Made by a program: the position numbers and the translations under genes
NCBI RefSeq assembly: GCF_902170785.1
Contig: NZ_CABHYG010000013.1
Span: 62,001-126,000, forward strand
Direction: 5' to 3'
Length of the DNA stretch: 64,000 bases
Source of the DNA: Yersinia proxima
GTDB lineage: Bacteria; Pseudomonadota; Gammaproteobacteria; Enterobacterales; Enterobacteriaceae
In this document: piece by piece, positions 7,193 to 16,218 of the stretch
How positions within the stretch are numbered: the stretch's first letter is position 1
Layout of the letters: each line of letters starts with the position of its first letter
Notes under the pieces: generated by a model
Database searches by the model: none
What the model was told of the DNA's origin: nothing
Seen by the model: only the letters and a program-made list of their open reading frames with translations

Positions 7193-9343
7193 ATGGAAAA
7201 GATAATCCCAACGCTAGTTTTTCAAAGCGAAACTAATGAATGTGGTTTGGCCTGTATTGCGATGCTGGCACAGACGCAGGGCATCAATGCACCACTGGAA
7301 AGTTTACGTGAGCGTTATCCTGCCTCTGGGCATGGCACATCACTGGCCACGCTTTGCACTATTCTATCTGAGTTGGCAATACCGGCTTATCCGGTGGTGT
7401 TTGAACATCAGGAACTGTCAGCCTTACCATTGCCCGCCATCTTGCATTATGGTGCCAACCATTATGTGCTGCTGGCGTATCGTAAAGGTAACTATGTCTG
7501 TGTCATGAACCCGGCTATCGGGCAGCAGTTACTGCCGCTGGATGCACTGAAAGCAGAAATCAGTGGTTATGCGCTGGTACTGGATCCGGAAACGCCTGCC
7601 TCACCTGATGCGGTGGAGAAGATTGAGCACAGCAAGCGACTCAGTGCGCTCGATTGCATGAGCTTGAAAGAAACGGCCAATATTCGCGGCATCTATTGGC
7701 TGATGACGCTGGCGTTTTTGATTTCGCTGACACTGTTTATTATGCCGACCATGGTCAGCAGCGCCATCAATGATGTGCTCTCTTCTGCGGGCGATAAAGA
7801 TTTCCCCTATTTCTATTTTCTGCTGGCTTTTGTGGTCTCCACGTCACTCGCTTTTTGCGTGCGATATATCACTGAGCGTTATATCAAACACTTTGTGGTG
7901 CTTAACAGTGTCGCGGGTTTCTCTCGCTTACTCAGTCACTCGCTTAACTTTTTTGATAAACGAGCGCCGGGTGACATCTTTAGCCGGTTCTCGAACTGGC
8001 AGATGGCGGCAACGCAAAAAATCGAACTGGATAATGGCCTGCGTACTGATTGGATAATTGGTGCCATCGCACTGGCAGTAATGTGCTATATGAGCCCGCT
8101 GCTGGCGATGGTATCTGCTATTGGTGTCATGTTGATGGGCCTTATCAGTATTTGGGCCATCTACCGTGACCGCTACTACACCCAGCAGTTGCAGGTGAAA
8201 GGTGCCGAGCAAAGTGATTTTATTCTGGAAACTATTCAGGGTTTTTCCACCATTAAATCGGCCGGTTTATCCAGCCAGCGCCAAGGGGTATTTGCGGGTT
8301 TGGCGCTGTCGTTATTCACGACGTTGCAGAAGAAGAAAATCTACGATCAGGTTAAAAATAGCCTGTATCAGCTGATTGGTAGTCTGGAAATGGTGTTCTT
8401 TATGCTGCTGGCTTTGCCGCTGTTGAAGCAAGGGACACTGAGTCTGGGGGAGTTCTTCGCCTATAGCTTTGTGCGCGAGATTTTTACCTCCTATATCACC
8501 AAGATTTTCTATGCGATTTTGCAGAAAAACCAGTTGCACGTTATTGATATCCGCGCGCGCGACCTGTTTCCGGCCGGGCAGTCTACACCACCGGAAAAGC
8601 GTTCATCCATTCCGACTGCACCACCGACATTTACGCAGAAATTGGTCTATCAGAACATTCGCTTCGCCTACGATGCCAGCCAGCCGGTATTGCGTGATTT
8701 ATCGCTGTCCCTGACGCGCGGGCAAAGTGTGGCGATTATCGGTGAGTCCGGTGCCGGGAAAAGTACTTTGCTAAAAGTGATGGCAGGATTGATGCCACCA
8801 CAGCAAGGGCAGGTATTGGTCGATGGCGAAGCTGTTGATTTCCAACAAGCACATGCTCTGTTCTTTCTGCAAAGTCAGGAAGACATTTTGTTTAATGCGT
8901 CGGTATTACAAAACATCACTTTGTTTGATGGACATCTGGATACCGATAAGCGCCAACGTATCGAACGCTCATTGCAAGGGTTGCAATTAACCCAAGTCAT
9001 CGAAAAATTACCCGGTGGCCTCAACGCGCTGGTGCGCGAAAGTCACGCTGCGCTTTCATTGGGGCAACGTCAGCGCTTATTGCTGGCTCGCGCTATGTAC
9101 AGCGATTGTCCGGTATTGGTACTGGATGAACCCACGGCCAACCTGGACGAAGAAACCGCTCAGCAGGTGATGCAGACTCTGCTTACCCATTGTCGTGAAT
9201 ATCAGAAAACTTTGATAACCGTAACTCACAGTGAAAGTGTGTTACCGCTGTTTGACCGTGTTTTCCGCTTAAATGACGGCCAATTGGTACGCCATGCTCA
9301 ACCGATGACCTCAAGTCACCTGACGCCAGTGGCGGTTAACTGA
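7193..9343 (+). CDS. C39-peptidase ABC exporter (bacteriocin processing and secretion)
   Basis: A 716-aa fusion: N-terminal C39 peptidase (residues 1-140, with Gln11, catalytic Cys17 in TNECGLAC and His90 in GANHYVLLAY), a six-helix membrane domain (about 165-445), and an ATPase domain with Walker A GESGAGKST near 517, signature SLGQRQR and Walker B VLVLDEPTANLDE. Proteins of this kind remove Gly-Gly leaders while pumping the peptide out, which fits the 62-aa precursor upstream. The third catalytic position, 16 residues after the His, is Asn106 (VMNPA) instead of the usual Asp (DPA). Papain-type enzymes use Asn there, so activity is still plausible. Stop and next start overlap (TGATG). Confidence 0.93.
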   Translation: MEKIIPTLVFQSETNECGLACIAMLAQTQGINAPLESLRERYPASGHGTSLATLCTILSELAIPAYPVVFEHQELSALPLPAILHYGANHYVLLAYRKGNYVCVMNPAIGQQLLPLDALKAEISGYALVLDPETPASPDAVEKIEHSKRLSALDCMSLKETANIRGIYWLMTLAFLISLTLFIMPTMVSSAINDVLSSAGDKDFPYFYFLLAFVVSTSLAFCVRYITERYIKHFVVLNSVAGFSRLLSHSLNFFDKRAPGDIFSRFSNWQMAATQKIELDNGLRTDWIIGAIALAVMCYMSPLLAMVSAIGVMLMGLISIWAIYRDRYYTQQLQVKGAEQSDFILETIQGFSTIKSAGLSSQRQGVFAGLALSLFTTLQKKKIYDQVKNSLYQLIGSLEMVFFMLLALPLLKQGTLSLGEFFAYSFVREIFTSYITKIFYAILQKNQLHVIDIRARDLFPAGQSTPPEKRSSIPTAPPTFTQKLVYQNIRFAYDASQPVLRDLSLSLTRGQSVAIIGESGAGKSTLLKVMAGLMPPQQGQVLVDGEAVDFQQAHALFFLQSQEDILFNASVLQNITLFDGHLDTDKRQRIERSLQGLQLTQVIEKLPGGLNALVRESHAALSLGQRQRLLLARAMYSDCPVLVLDEPTANLDEETAQQVMQTLLTHCREYQKTLITVTHSESVLPLFDRVFRLNDGQLVRHAQPMTSSHLTPVAVN

Positions 9344-10518
9344 TGCGTATCAATCTGAAAAATAAGAAACATCAGCTCATACTGGGGCTGTTTATTGTTT
9401 CGTTGCTGATTATCGGTAGCGTCATTGCGTTGTCAATCTCGGATAACCAGCAGGATGCACCGCAGTTAACTGAAACCATTGGGCGCGGTGATATCGAACG
9501 GAATGTCATGGCAACCGGCAGTTTAAAACCTTCATTGCAGGTCAATGTGGGCGCGCAGGTGAACGGGCAACTCACCAAACTGTATGTCAAACAGGGAGAT
9601 CGCGTTACCCGTGGTCAGTTGTTGGCTGAGATAGATCCGACTTTGCAGCAAAACGAATTGCGTAAATCGGAAGCTGAATTACAGAGTGCGCAGGCGCAGA
9701 AGCAGGCCAGTCAGGCTTTGTTACGCCAGTACCTGCTCGAGTTCCGCCGCCAACAGACCTTGGCAAAAGAAGGTTCTGGCGTGAAAAGTGCGCTGGAAAA
9801 AGCACAAGCGCAATATGACAGCCAGCTAGCGCAATTGCATGTAAATGAAGCGCAAATTGTGCAAAGCCAAATGGCGATGGAAACAGCAAAAGCCAATCTG
9901 GGCTTTACCCGCATTATGGCTCCGATTGACGGTGAAGTGCTGGGTATTGTCACTAAAGAGGGGCAAACTATTGTTTCTTCTCAAACTGCACCGACCATTT
10001 TGGTGCTGGCGAATGTCGATACCATGACGGTACACACGCGCATTTCAGAAACCGATATTCTCAAAGTCAGTGTAGGGCAACCCTTGTGGTTCTATGTGGT
10101 CGCTGACCCCGAGCGTCGCTATGACAGCCGGATGGATGCTATTCAGGAAGCGTCGGCTGAAAGTTTGCGCGAAGACAGTTCTGGCTCAGCAAACAGCCAG
10201 CAACCTTCTGCGGTTTATTACAACGGTATATTCAACATTGCCAACCAAGAGCGGTTATTACGCACATCAATGACTGCGCAGGTATTCATTATCACCGCGC
10301 AGGCAAAAAATGTGTTGCGAGTGCCACTGTCTGCGTTGGGTGAACAACAACCCGATAAGCGCTATCGGGTGCAGATTATCAACGGCAAACAGACGTCAGT
10401 GCGCTGGGTCTCTGTTGGCCTGCGTAATGCGCAGTATGCCGAGGTGAAAGCAGGGCTGGCGCAGGGCGACCAAGTGCTGTTGCTGGGAACGCCAGCGGGA
10501 GTCAGCAGTGAACATTAA
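9343..10518 (+). CDS. MacA-like periplasmic adaptor (membrane fusion protein)
   Basis: A 391-aa protein with an N-terminal membrane anchor (about 11-31), lipoyl half-motifs split by a long coiled coil (ELRKSEAELQSAQAQKQASQ region, about 100-185) rejoining at FTRIMAPIDGEV, then beta-barrel and membrane-proximal domains. GQLTKLYVKQGDRVTRGQLL and NVGAQVNGQ are typical of MacA-type adaptors. It links an inner-membrane ABC protein to the outer-membrane channel. It sits between the C39 exporter and the MacB-like gene, so it could serve either or both. It overlaps the MacB-like gene by 11 bases. Confidence 0.92.
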   Translation: MRINLKNKKHQLILGLFIVSLLIIGSVIALSISDNQQDAPQLTETIGRGDIERNVMATGSLKPSLQVNVGAQVNGQLTKLYVKQGDRVTRGQLLAEIDPTLQQNELRKSEAELQSAQAQKQASQALLRQYLLEFRRQQTLAKEGSGVKSALEKAQAQYDSQLAQLHVNEAQIVQSQMAMETAKANLGFTRIMAPIDGEVLGIVTKEGQTIVSSQTAPTILVLANVDTMTVHTRISETDILKVSVGQPLWFYVVADPERRYDSRMDAIQEASAESLREDSSGSANSQQPSAVYYNGIFNIANQERLLRTSMTAQVFIITAQAKNVLRVPLSALGEQQPDKRYRVQIINGKQTSVRWVSVGLRNAQYAEVKAGLAQGDQVLLLGTPAGVSSEH

Positions 10519-12484
10519 TGCCGTTCATCCCACTGGTGCACACGATAACCCATTGATTCAACTCAAGGGGATCTATCGCCATTTTACTTCCGGCGCAGAA
10601 TCCGTAGCGGTGCTCAAGAATATCTCATTGTCGATTCACAACGGCGAAATGGTGGCAATTGTTGGTGCTTCTGGCTCTGGTAAATCGACACTGATGAATA
10701 TCATCGGCTGTTTGGATAAGCCCACACAGGGCGAGATGTCGATTCATCATATCCCGACACGGCAGGCCAGCAGTGAACAATTGGCGCAATTACGCAGCCA
10801 GTACATCGGTTTTATTTTTCAGCGCTATCACTTGATGCCGTATTTAACTGCGACTGAGAATGTGGTTATCCCTGCGCTTTATACCGCCATGACCGCCAGC
10901 GAACGCCATGAGCGTGCGGTGTATCTGTTGCGTCGTCTGGGGCTGGGGCAGCATTTACTGCACAAACCGGCACAATTATCCGGTGGGCAGCAGCAGAGAG
11001 TGAGCATTGCCCGGGCCTTGATGAATGGTGCCGGTATTATTTTGGCCGATGAACCTACTGGTGCGCTCGACCGCAGCAGTGGTCAGGAACTGATGAGTAT
11101 TTTGCATGGTCTGCATCAGTCCGGCCACACCATTATTATCGTGACCCACGACCGCAATATCGCCAATCAGGCGCAGCGCATTATCGAAATTAGCGATGGA
11201 GAAATTATTGCCGATCGAACTAATGAGGCAATAGAGGCCAGCGCGATTCAGGCTGCATTACCTGCTCCGATTGCCACCGGCCGGCCGCATTGGTGGCTGA
11301 GTGTTAGAGAAGCGATCAAAATGGCCTGGCGTGCCCTGCTGGGACATCGAATTCGCGCCTTTTTATCAATGCTGGGCATCATTATCGGCATTTCGTCGGT
11401 AGTGTCCTCTATGGCGGTGGGAGAAGGTGCCCGTCAGGAAATTCTCAATGAAATTAGCCAATTGGGAACCAGCAATCTGGACATTCGCCCAGGGCTTGGT
11501 TGGGATAAACCGCGCCCGGATTTTGAGCGCGCACTCTCGCAGGCCGATATTGAGCTACTGAGCCAGCAACCTTATGTCGATAGCCTGTCCCCAGTGGTGA
11601 GCAAAATGGTCGCCGCGGTGCGGGGCGACAAACAAGTGATGGTATCGCTTTCTGGCGTGAGCCATGGATTCTTTCAGGTAAAAGGGCTGAATTTTTCTGT
11701 GGGTGATGGTTTTACCCAGAGCCACGTCAATGCGCGCGAGCCGGTCGTCATCCTGCAACCGGAACTTAGCGATACGCTGTTTGCTGCCGGGCAAAATCCA
11801 CTAGGCGAAATTGTTCAGCTCGATGGTATTCCCTTGCGTGTGATCGGTGTCGCCAGGCGCGGTGGCTCATCCTTTGGTGGGTTACTGGCCGCGTGGATGC
11901 CTTATACCTCACTCACCGAGCGTATTTCAGGTGACATTCCGCTGGAGTCAATAGCTGTGCGGGTGCGCGAAGGTTACAACCTGAATAATGTGCAGCGCGA
12001 TGTTGAGAAACTACTGGAAAGTGCCCACGGTCAGCGCGATTTTTTCATTCTGAGCAATGACCAGATGAGTAAGGCAATTCAAAAAACCTCTGACTCGATG
12101 ACATTACTGATCACCTCGATTGCCGCCATTTCGCTGCTGGTGGGCGGAGTTGGCGTGATGAATATCATGTTGGTGTCGGTGACTGAACGCACCCATGAGA
12201 TCGGTATTCGTCTGTCGGTCGGTGCTCGTCCAGGCGACATCATGACCCAGTTCCTGATTGAAGCGGTGGTGATTTGTACTCTTGGCGGCCTGATAGGGAT
12301 CGTTGGCTCGGCGCTGGCAGGGGTGATTTTCTCGTGGGTTACCCAAGAGTTCACCATGATTTTCACCTGGCCGCCGTTGGTGTTGGCTTGCAGTTTCTCC
12401 GCGCTTATCGGGTTGGGATTTGGCTTTTTCCCGGCGCGCAATGCCGCTCGCTTGCATCCAACTGAGGCATTGGCACGAGAATGA
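10508..12484 (+). CDS. MacB-like ABC transporter (ATPase plus FtsX-type membrane domain)
   Basis: A 658-aa protein: N-terminal ATPase with Walker A GASGSGKST, signature LSGGQQQR and Walker B ILADEPTGALD, then a transmembrane helix, a large periplasmic domain and three C-terminal helices ending in FFPARNAARLHPTEALARE, the MacB/FtsX signature. MacB-type pumps work as mechanotransmitters that push substrates from the periplasm through TolC-like channels; known substrates include microcins, enterotoxin and lipopeptides. In this operon it may expel the oxidised or acylated peptide, or confer self-protection. The last four bases overlap the next gene. Confidence 0.93.
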   Translation: MNINAVHPTGAHDNPLIQLKGIYRHFTSGAESVAVLKNISLSIHNGEMVAIVGASGSGKSTLMNIIGCLDKPTQGEMSIHHIPTRQASSEQLAQLRSQYIGFIFQRYHLMPYLTATENVVIPALYTAMTASERHERAVYLLRRLGLGQHLLHKPAQLSGGQQQRVSIARALMNGAGIILADEPTGALDRSSGQELMSILHGLHQSGHTIIIVTHDRNIANQAQRIIEISDGEIIADRTNEAIEASAIQAALPAPIATGRPHWWLSVREAIKMAWRALLGHRIRAFLSMLGIIIGISSVVSSMAVGEGARQEILNEISQLGTSNLDIRPGLGWDKPRPDFERALSQADIELLSQQPYVDSLSPVVSKMVAAVRGDKQVMVSLSGVSHGFFQVKGLNFSVGDGFTQSHVNAREPVVILQPELSDTLFAAGQNPLGEIVQLDGIPLRVIGVARRGGSSFGGLLAAWMPYTSLTERISGDIPLESIAVRVREGYNLNNVQRDVEKLLESAHGQRDFFILSNDQMSKAIQKTSDSMTLLITSIAAISLLVGGVGVMNIMLVSVTERTHEIGIRLSVGARPGDIMTQFLIEAVVICTLGGLIGIVGSALAGVIFSWVTQEFTMIFTWPPLVLACSFSALIGLGFGFFPARNAARLHPTEALARE

Positions 12485-13887
12485 CCAGATTGATGATTAA
12501 ATTTTCAATATTACTGATAAGCCTGCTGCTTATGGGCTGTGGCTCACTACTGAAAAGCGAATATCAGCGGCCGATGTTGTCAGTTCCCGATGAGTGGCGA
12601 GTGAAAGATACCGGGGGCGGTTACCTGCACCATAGTGTGCACTGGTGGGAGAATTTTGACGATCCTCAACTGTCGGACAGCATCAGTCGCATGTTGGTCA
12701 GTAATAACGATTTGGCCGCCGCAGGTCTTAAGTTGCAACAGGCACGCCTGACGGCAGGGCTGACCAATACCAACATGACACCGAACGTTACCTTAACTGG
12801 CGCAGGCAGCAACACTCGCTCGTTGAATGAAAATACTCAGCCGCGTGAGAGCTACAGCACCTCGCTTGGGCTGAGTTACGAGCTGGACTTGTGGGGCAAA
12901 CTGGCCCGCGCCCGTGAACAATCTGCGTGGCTGGTGAATGCCACCGAGCAGGATCGACAGGAAACTGCGTTGTCACTCATTGGCACCACCGCGGATCTCT
13001 ATTGGCAGATTGCTAAATTCAATCAGCAGTTGAGTTACCAACAGGCGGCGTTAGCTATTTCGCAAGATACGCTCAACATCGTGCGTTCACGGCTCGCGGC
13101 GGGTGATGCCAGTGAAATTGAGTTATTGCAGGCGCAACAAACCCTGTTGGATAGGCAAAATCAATATCAAAACCTTGAGCAACAACGGGAAGCTGCGCGT
13201 AATGCCATGGCATTACTGTTTAACCGCGCCCCAGATTATCGCCAGTCCGAACGCCAGTCATTGGATTTAAAACAACAAGTCGCGATAGCGAACAGTGTGC
13301 CACTACAGGTTATTGCTCAGCGGCCAGATGTGCAGGCGGCCGAGTGGCGCTTGCGTGCGGCATTGGCTGGTTCCGATGTAGCGAAACTGAATTTCTACCC
13401 GACACTTTCGCTGGGAGCGACATTAGATGCCGGTAGTGCGGTGTTTTCACAATGGTTTAGCAACCCGAGCCGGACACTCAGTGCCAACAGTGCGTTGCCT
13501 TTCTTACAGTGGAACACCGTGCAACTCACCATTGACCAGTCAAAGTTGGATGTGAAATTGGCTGCCGTGGATTTTCGCAGCAAGGTTTACAGCGCCCTTA
13601 AAGATGTCGATGACGCCATGACGGCACGGCTGAGTTATCAGCAGCAAAAACAGAATCAGTGGCAGAACCTACAACTTAGTCAGCGGCGGTTAACGCTGAC
13701 TAACAGCCAATACCAGGCAGGTGCCGTTTCATTTCAGACCTTACTGGATGCGCAGGATGCCCTGCTGACCAGTGAAACCAGTTTGCTCGAACTTCAATAT
13801 AACTATCTGAATGCCACCATGAAATTGTGGTTGGCGTTAGGTGGCGGCGTTGATAACAGCAGGGACAGTAAAGGAATTAAATCATGA
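12481..13887 (+). CDS. Outer-membrane efflux lipoprotein (TolC/NodT family)
   Basis: A 468-aa protein with a lipoprotein signal (LLLMGCGS, lipidated Cys near residue 20) and two repeats of the outer-membrane efflux fold: SLGLSYELDLWGKLARARE in the first half and a VPLQVIAQRPDVQAAEWRLRAA segment in the second, both hallmark motifs of OprM/NodT-type channels. It should form the trimeric exit duct for the MacAB-like and possibly the C39 exporter encoded upstream, so the locus does not rely on chromosomal tolC. It overlaps the ketosynthase gene by four bases (ATGA), showing that transport and fatty-acid genes form one transcription unit. Confidence 0.93.
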   Translation: MTRLMIKFSILLISLLLMGCGSLLKSEYQRPMLSVPDEWRVKDTGGGYLHHSVHWWENFDDPQLSDSISRMLVSNNDLAAAGLKLQQARLTAGLTNTNMTPNVTLTGAGSNTRSLNENTQPRESYSTSLGLSYELDLWGKLARAREQSAWLVNATEQDRQETALSLIGTTADLYWQIAKFNQQLSYQQAALAISQDTLNIVRSRLAAGDASEIELLQAQQTLLDRQNQYQNLEQQREAARNAMALLFNRAPDYRQSERQSLDLKQQVAIANSVPLQVIAQRPDVQAAEWRLRAALAGSDVAKLNFYPTLSLGATLDAGSAVFSQWFSNPSRTLSANSALPFLQWNTVQLTIDQSKLDVKLAAVDFRSKVYSALKDVDDAMTARLSYQQQKQNQWQNLQLSQRRLTLTNSQYQAGAVSFQTLLDAQDALLTSETSLLELQYNYLNATMKLWLALGGGVDNSRDSKGIKS

Positions 13888-15134
13888 CGAATACAGTTAA
13901 ACAGCGCCGGGTGGTTGTCACCGGGTACGGCAGTGTGACCCCGATGGGCATGACTGCGCAGCAAAGCTGGGAAGCTATTATGGATTATAAATTGGGTTAT
14001 CGTTATTACGATAAATCCGCGCAGGGGATCAAGTCGCGCTTTTTTGGTCTGCTGGAGGCTGAACCTAATTTGAAATCAGTCCCTGCCGCAATACGTCGCC
14101 GCCTGCCGCGCTATGCCCGACTGGCATTGGCCGCCGCACGAGAGGCCATGACGATGGCATTCGCTGAGAAATCTGTCGCAGATTATTACGATTTGCTCGA
14201 TTGCGGCACTATCATCGGTAGCGGCTGGGCAGGGCAGGATGAAACCCATGATAACTATGAAGGTTATCTGGAAACCGGCTTGGGCACCCCGTTTGGCTGT
14301 TTCTTATCGATGCCGAATGCGGGTACTGCAGCATGTAGCTTGTATTGGGGATTGCGCGGTTATCAGAATTCACCGATTGCCGCCTGCGCCACCGGCACCA
14401 TAGCCATTGGTGATGCATTTGAAATTATCCGCAGCGGGCGAGCCTCCATGATGCTGGCAGGGGCGGGTGAGTCTCTGCGCAGTAATGCGGCAGTATGGAA
14501 TATCGATATTTTGGGTGCCCTGGCGCGCGAACAGGAAGATGCCAGCAAAGCCAGTTGCCCATTCAGTTTGGACCGAAACGGTTTTGTGTTATCCGAAGGC
14601 GCGGCGGTGCTGTGTCTGGAAGAACGTGAAGGTGCGATTGCCCGTGGCGCGAATATCCTCGGCGAAATTAAAGGCTACGGTAACTATTCTGATGCGTTTG
14701 ATTTCACTGCCCCGGCAGAAGACAAAGTGGCGCGGGTGAAAACCATTAAGCACGCCTTGCAACAAGCGGGTTTGAGCGCCGATGAGATTGATTATGTCAA
14801 CTTACACGGCACCTCGACTCAGCTTAACGATCTGAATGAAACCCAAGCTATTAAGCAAGCCTTTGGTGCAGCGGCCTATACCACGCCACTGTCGAGTACC
14901 AAATCCTATTCTGGGCATTTGATTGCCGCGGCGGGTAGCTTTGAATCCATTATCTGCCTGCAAGCGCTGGAACATCAGATGATGCCCGCGACCTGTAATC
15001 TGAAAAATGCTGACCCACAGTGTGACCTTGATTACATCAGTGAAGGGCATCGGCCAAAAACCTTGCGCAATACGCTGAACCTGAGCTTCGGTTTTGGTGG
15101 TGCGAATGCCGCATTGGTTATCGGGTTGGATTAA
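13884..15134 (+). CDS. Beta-ketoacyl-ACP synthase (FabF-type, KAS II fold)
   Basis: A 416-aa condensing enzyme with the full catalytic triad: Cys168 in ACATGTIAIGDA, His308 in NLHGTSTQLND and His345 in KSYSGHLIAAAGS. The thiolase-fold ends with SFGFGGANAALVI. It would elongate an acyl chain by decarboxylative condensation of malonyl-ACP, presumably on the ACP encoded two genes later. It is diverged from housekeeping FabF (VVTGYGSVTPMGMTAQQSW start, then a YRYYDKSAQGIKSRFF insert), pointing to specialised metabolism. No malonyl transferase or phosphopantetheinyl transferase is encoded nearby, so those would be borrowed from primary metabolism. Confidence 0.92.
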   Translation: MTNTVKQRRVVVTGYGSVTPMGMTAQQSWEAIMDYKLGYRYYDKSAQGIKSRFFGLLEAEPNLKSVPAAIRRRLPRYARLALAAAREAMTMAFAEKSVADYYDLLDCGTIIGSGWAGQDETHDNYEGYLETGLGTPFGCFLSMPNAGTAACSLYWGLRGYQNSPIAACATGTIAIGDAFEIIRSGRASMMLAGAGESLRSNAAVWNIDILGALAREQEDASKASCPFSLDRNGFVLSEGAAVLCLEEREGAIARGANILGEIKGYGNYSDAFDFTAPAEDKVARVKTIKHALQQAGLSADEIDYVNLHGTSTQLNDLNETQAIKQAFGAAAYTTPLSSTKSYSGHLIAAAGSFESIICLQALEHQMMPATCNLKNADPQCDLDYISEGHRPKTLRNTLNLSFGFGGANAALVIGLD

Positions 15135-15136
15135 GT

Positions 15137-15952
15137 ATGAACTCGACTTTTAACTACCACTACAGCCTCAACGACGCCGAGCGTTGGGCTGAATTTTCCG
15201 GTGATTACAACCCGATCCATTTTGACCTGCAACATGCGCAGCATCTGGGGCAGGAGCAACTGACTGTTCACGGTATGCGCGCCATGCTGGATATCAAATA
15301 TCAGCTCAGTACGGCGTTATTACCACTTTTTCCAGAGGTTGAATTCCTGCGTTTTAATGCCCGCTTACGTCAGCCGGTACAGTGTCATACCTCGTATCAA
15401 CTGCAACTCAGCGCAGTGGCAGGGCAGGTGAGCGGTAATCTGATGGATATTGGCAGCGGTGAGAGTTGTTTTACCGGCAAACTGCGCAGTGCGCCGGCAC
15501 TGGTGCAAACGGGCACTGAATGGGTTTCTTTATCTGCGGATAAGGTTTTCCAGTTCAGCCAGCAATTCCTGGGCGATGCATCGCAACCAGCTGAATGCTG
15601 GGGTTTTTTCGATGCCTTACTGTTCAAGCTGTTGGTCGCTGCGCCGCAAACATTGGCAACGGCCAGGCAGGTGTTACCGGGGATTGAAGCTGAAACCTTG
15701 ATTGATGTTTTCAAGTCGGTGCCGGTTATCCAGACTCACCATGATGTGCATTTCAGTACAGATTTGCTGCGCATCAATCATCCAAATGTATTTGTCCGCA
15801 GTGCACTGCAGTATGCCATCGAACCGACACTGATTGTTGGTAGCCCTACCGATGGCTGGGTATTGCGCGCGGCTATTGCGGCCCGCTCAGACTTAGGGCC
15901 ATTAATTACCACAGCAGTAACATTGAAAACGTGGCCGTTAGCCGCGCATTAA
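15137..15952 (+). CDS. MaoC-type hot-dog dehydratase/hydratase
   Basis: A 271-aa protein beginning with the hydratase-2 motif: FSGDYNPIHFD with Asp23 and His28, the catalytic pair of (R)-specific enoyl hydratases and MaoC dehydratases, followed by VHGMRAMLDI. The second half (residues 130-271) is a diverged hot-dog-like region without an obvious second motif. In this operon it would remove water from the 3-hydroxyacyl-ACP made by the ketoreductase. With ketosynthase, ketoreductase and ACP this makes an elongation set lacking an enoyl reductase, so the product could stay unsaturated unless FabI of the cell acts. It starts 2 bases after the ketosynthase stop. Confidence 0.82.
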   Translation: MNSTFNYHYSLNDAERWAEFSGDYNPIHFDLQHAQHLGQEQLTVHGMRAMLDIKYQLSTALLPLFPEVEFLRFNARLRQPVQCHTSYQLQLSAVAGQVSGNLMDIGSGESCFTGKLRSAPALVQTGTEWVSLSADKVFQFSQQFLGDASQPAECWGFFDALLFKLLVAAPQTLATARQVLPGIEAETLIDVFKSVPVIQTHHDVHFSTDLLRINHPNVFVRSALQYAIEPTLIVGSPTDGWVLRAAIAARSDLGPLITTAVTLKTWPLAAH

Positions 15953-15965
15953 AAAGGATAAGACC

Positions 15966-16214
15966 ATGGAAAAGTATCAACAAGTTTATGACACCGTATG
16001 TGAAATGTTGTGTGACGCCAAAGATCTGGAAATGTCGGCACTGTCACCAGAGATGCCACTGCACCAGTTAAAACTCGACAGTCTGGATTATGTCGAATTG
16101 ATGGTGCTGGCAAAGCGTGAATTCAGTGCCACGCTGAATGCTGAGATGTTTATGGAAAATCCGGACATGACCTTAGGAGAGCTTTGCCAGAAGTTGGCCG
16201 AGCAGAAGAAATAA
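15966..16214 (+). CDS. Acyl carrier protein
   Basis: An 82-aa protein with the ACP fold signature LKLDSLDYVELMV; Ser39 is the predicted phosphopantetheine attachment site. Acidic helices II and III follow (AEMFMENPDMTLGELCQKL). It is distinct from housekeeping AcpP and presumably carries the growing acyl chain for the neighbouring ketosynthase, dehydratase and ketoreductase, and hands it to the acyltransferase at the start of the operon. The start has aaggataagacc upstream. Confidence 0.92.
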   Translation: MEKYQQVYDTVCEMLCDAKDLEMSALSPEMPLHQLKLDSLDYVELMVLAKREFSATLNAEMFMENPDMTLGELCQKLAEQKK

Positions 16215-16218
16215 TATT

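Noticed and set aside
12079-12457. Overlapping 117-120 codon frames antisense to the MacB-like gene
   Set aside because: Two frames in the same place on the minus strand, low-complexity, no start signals.
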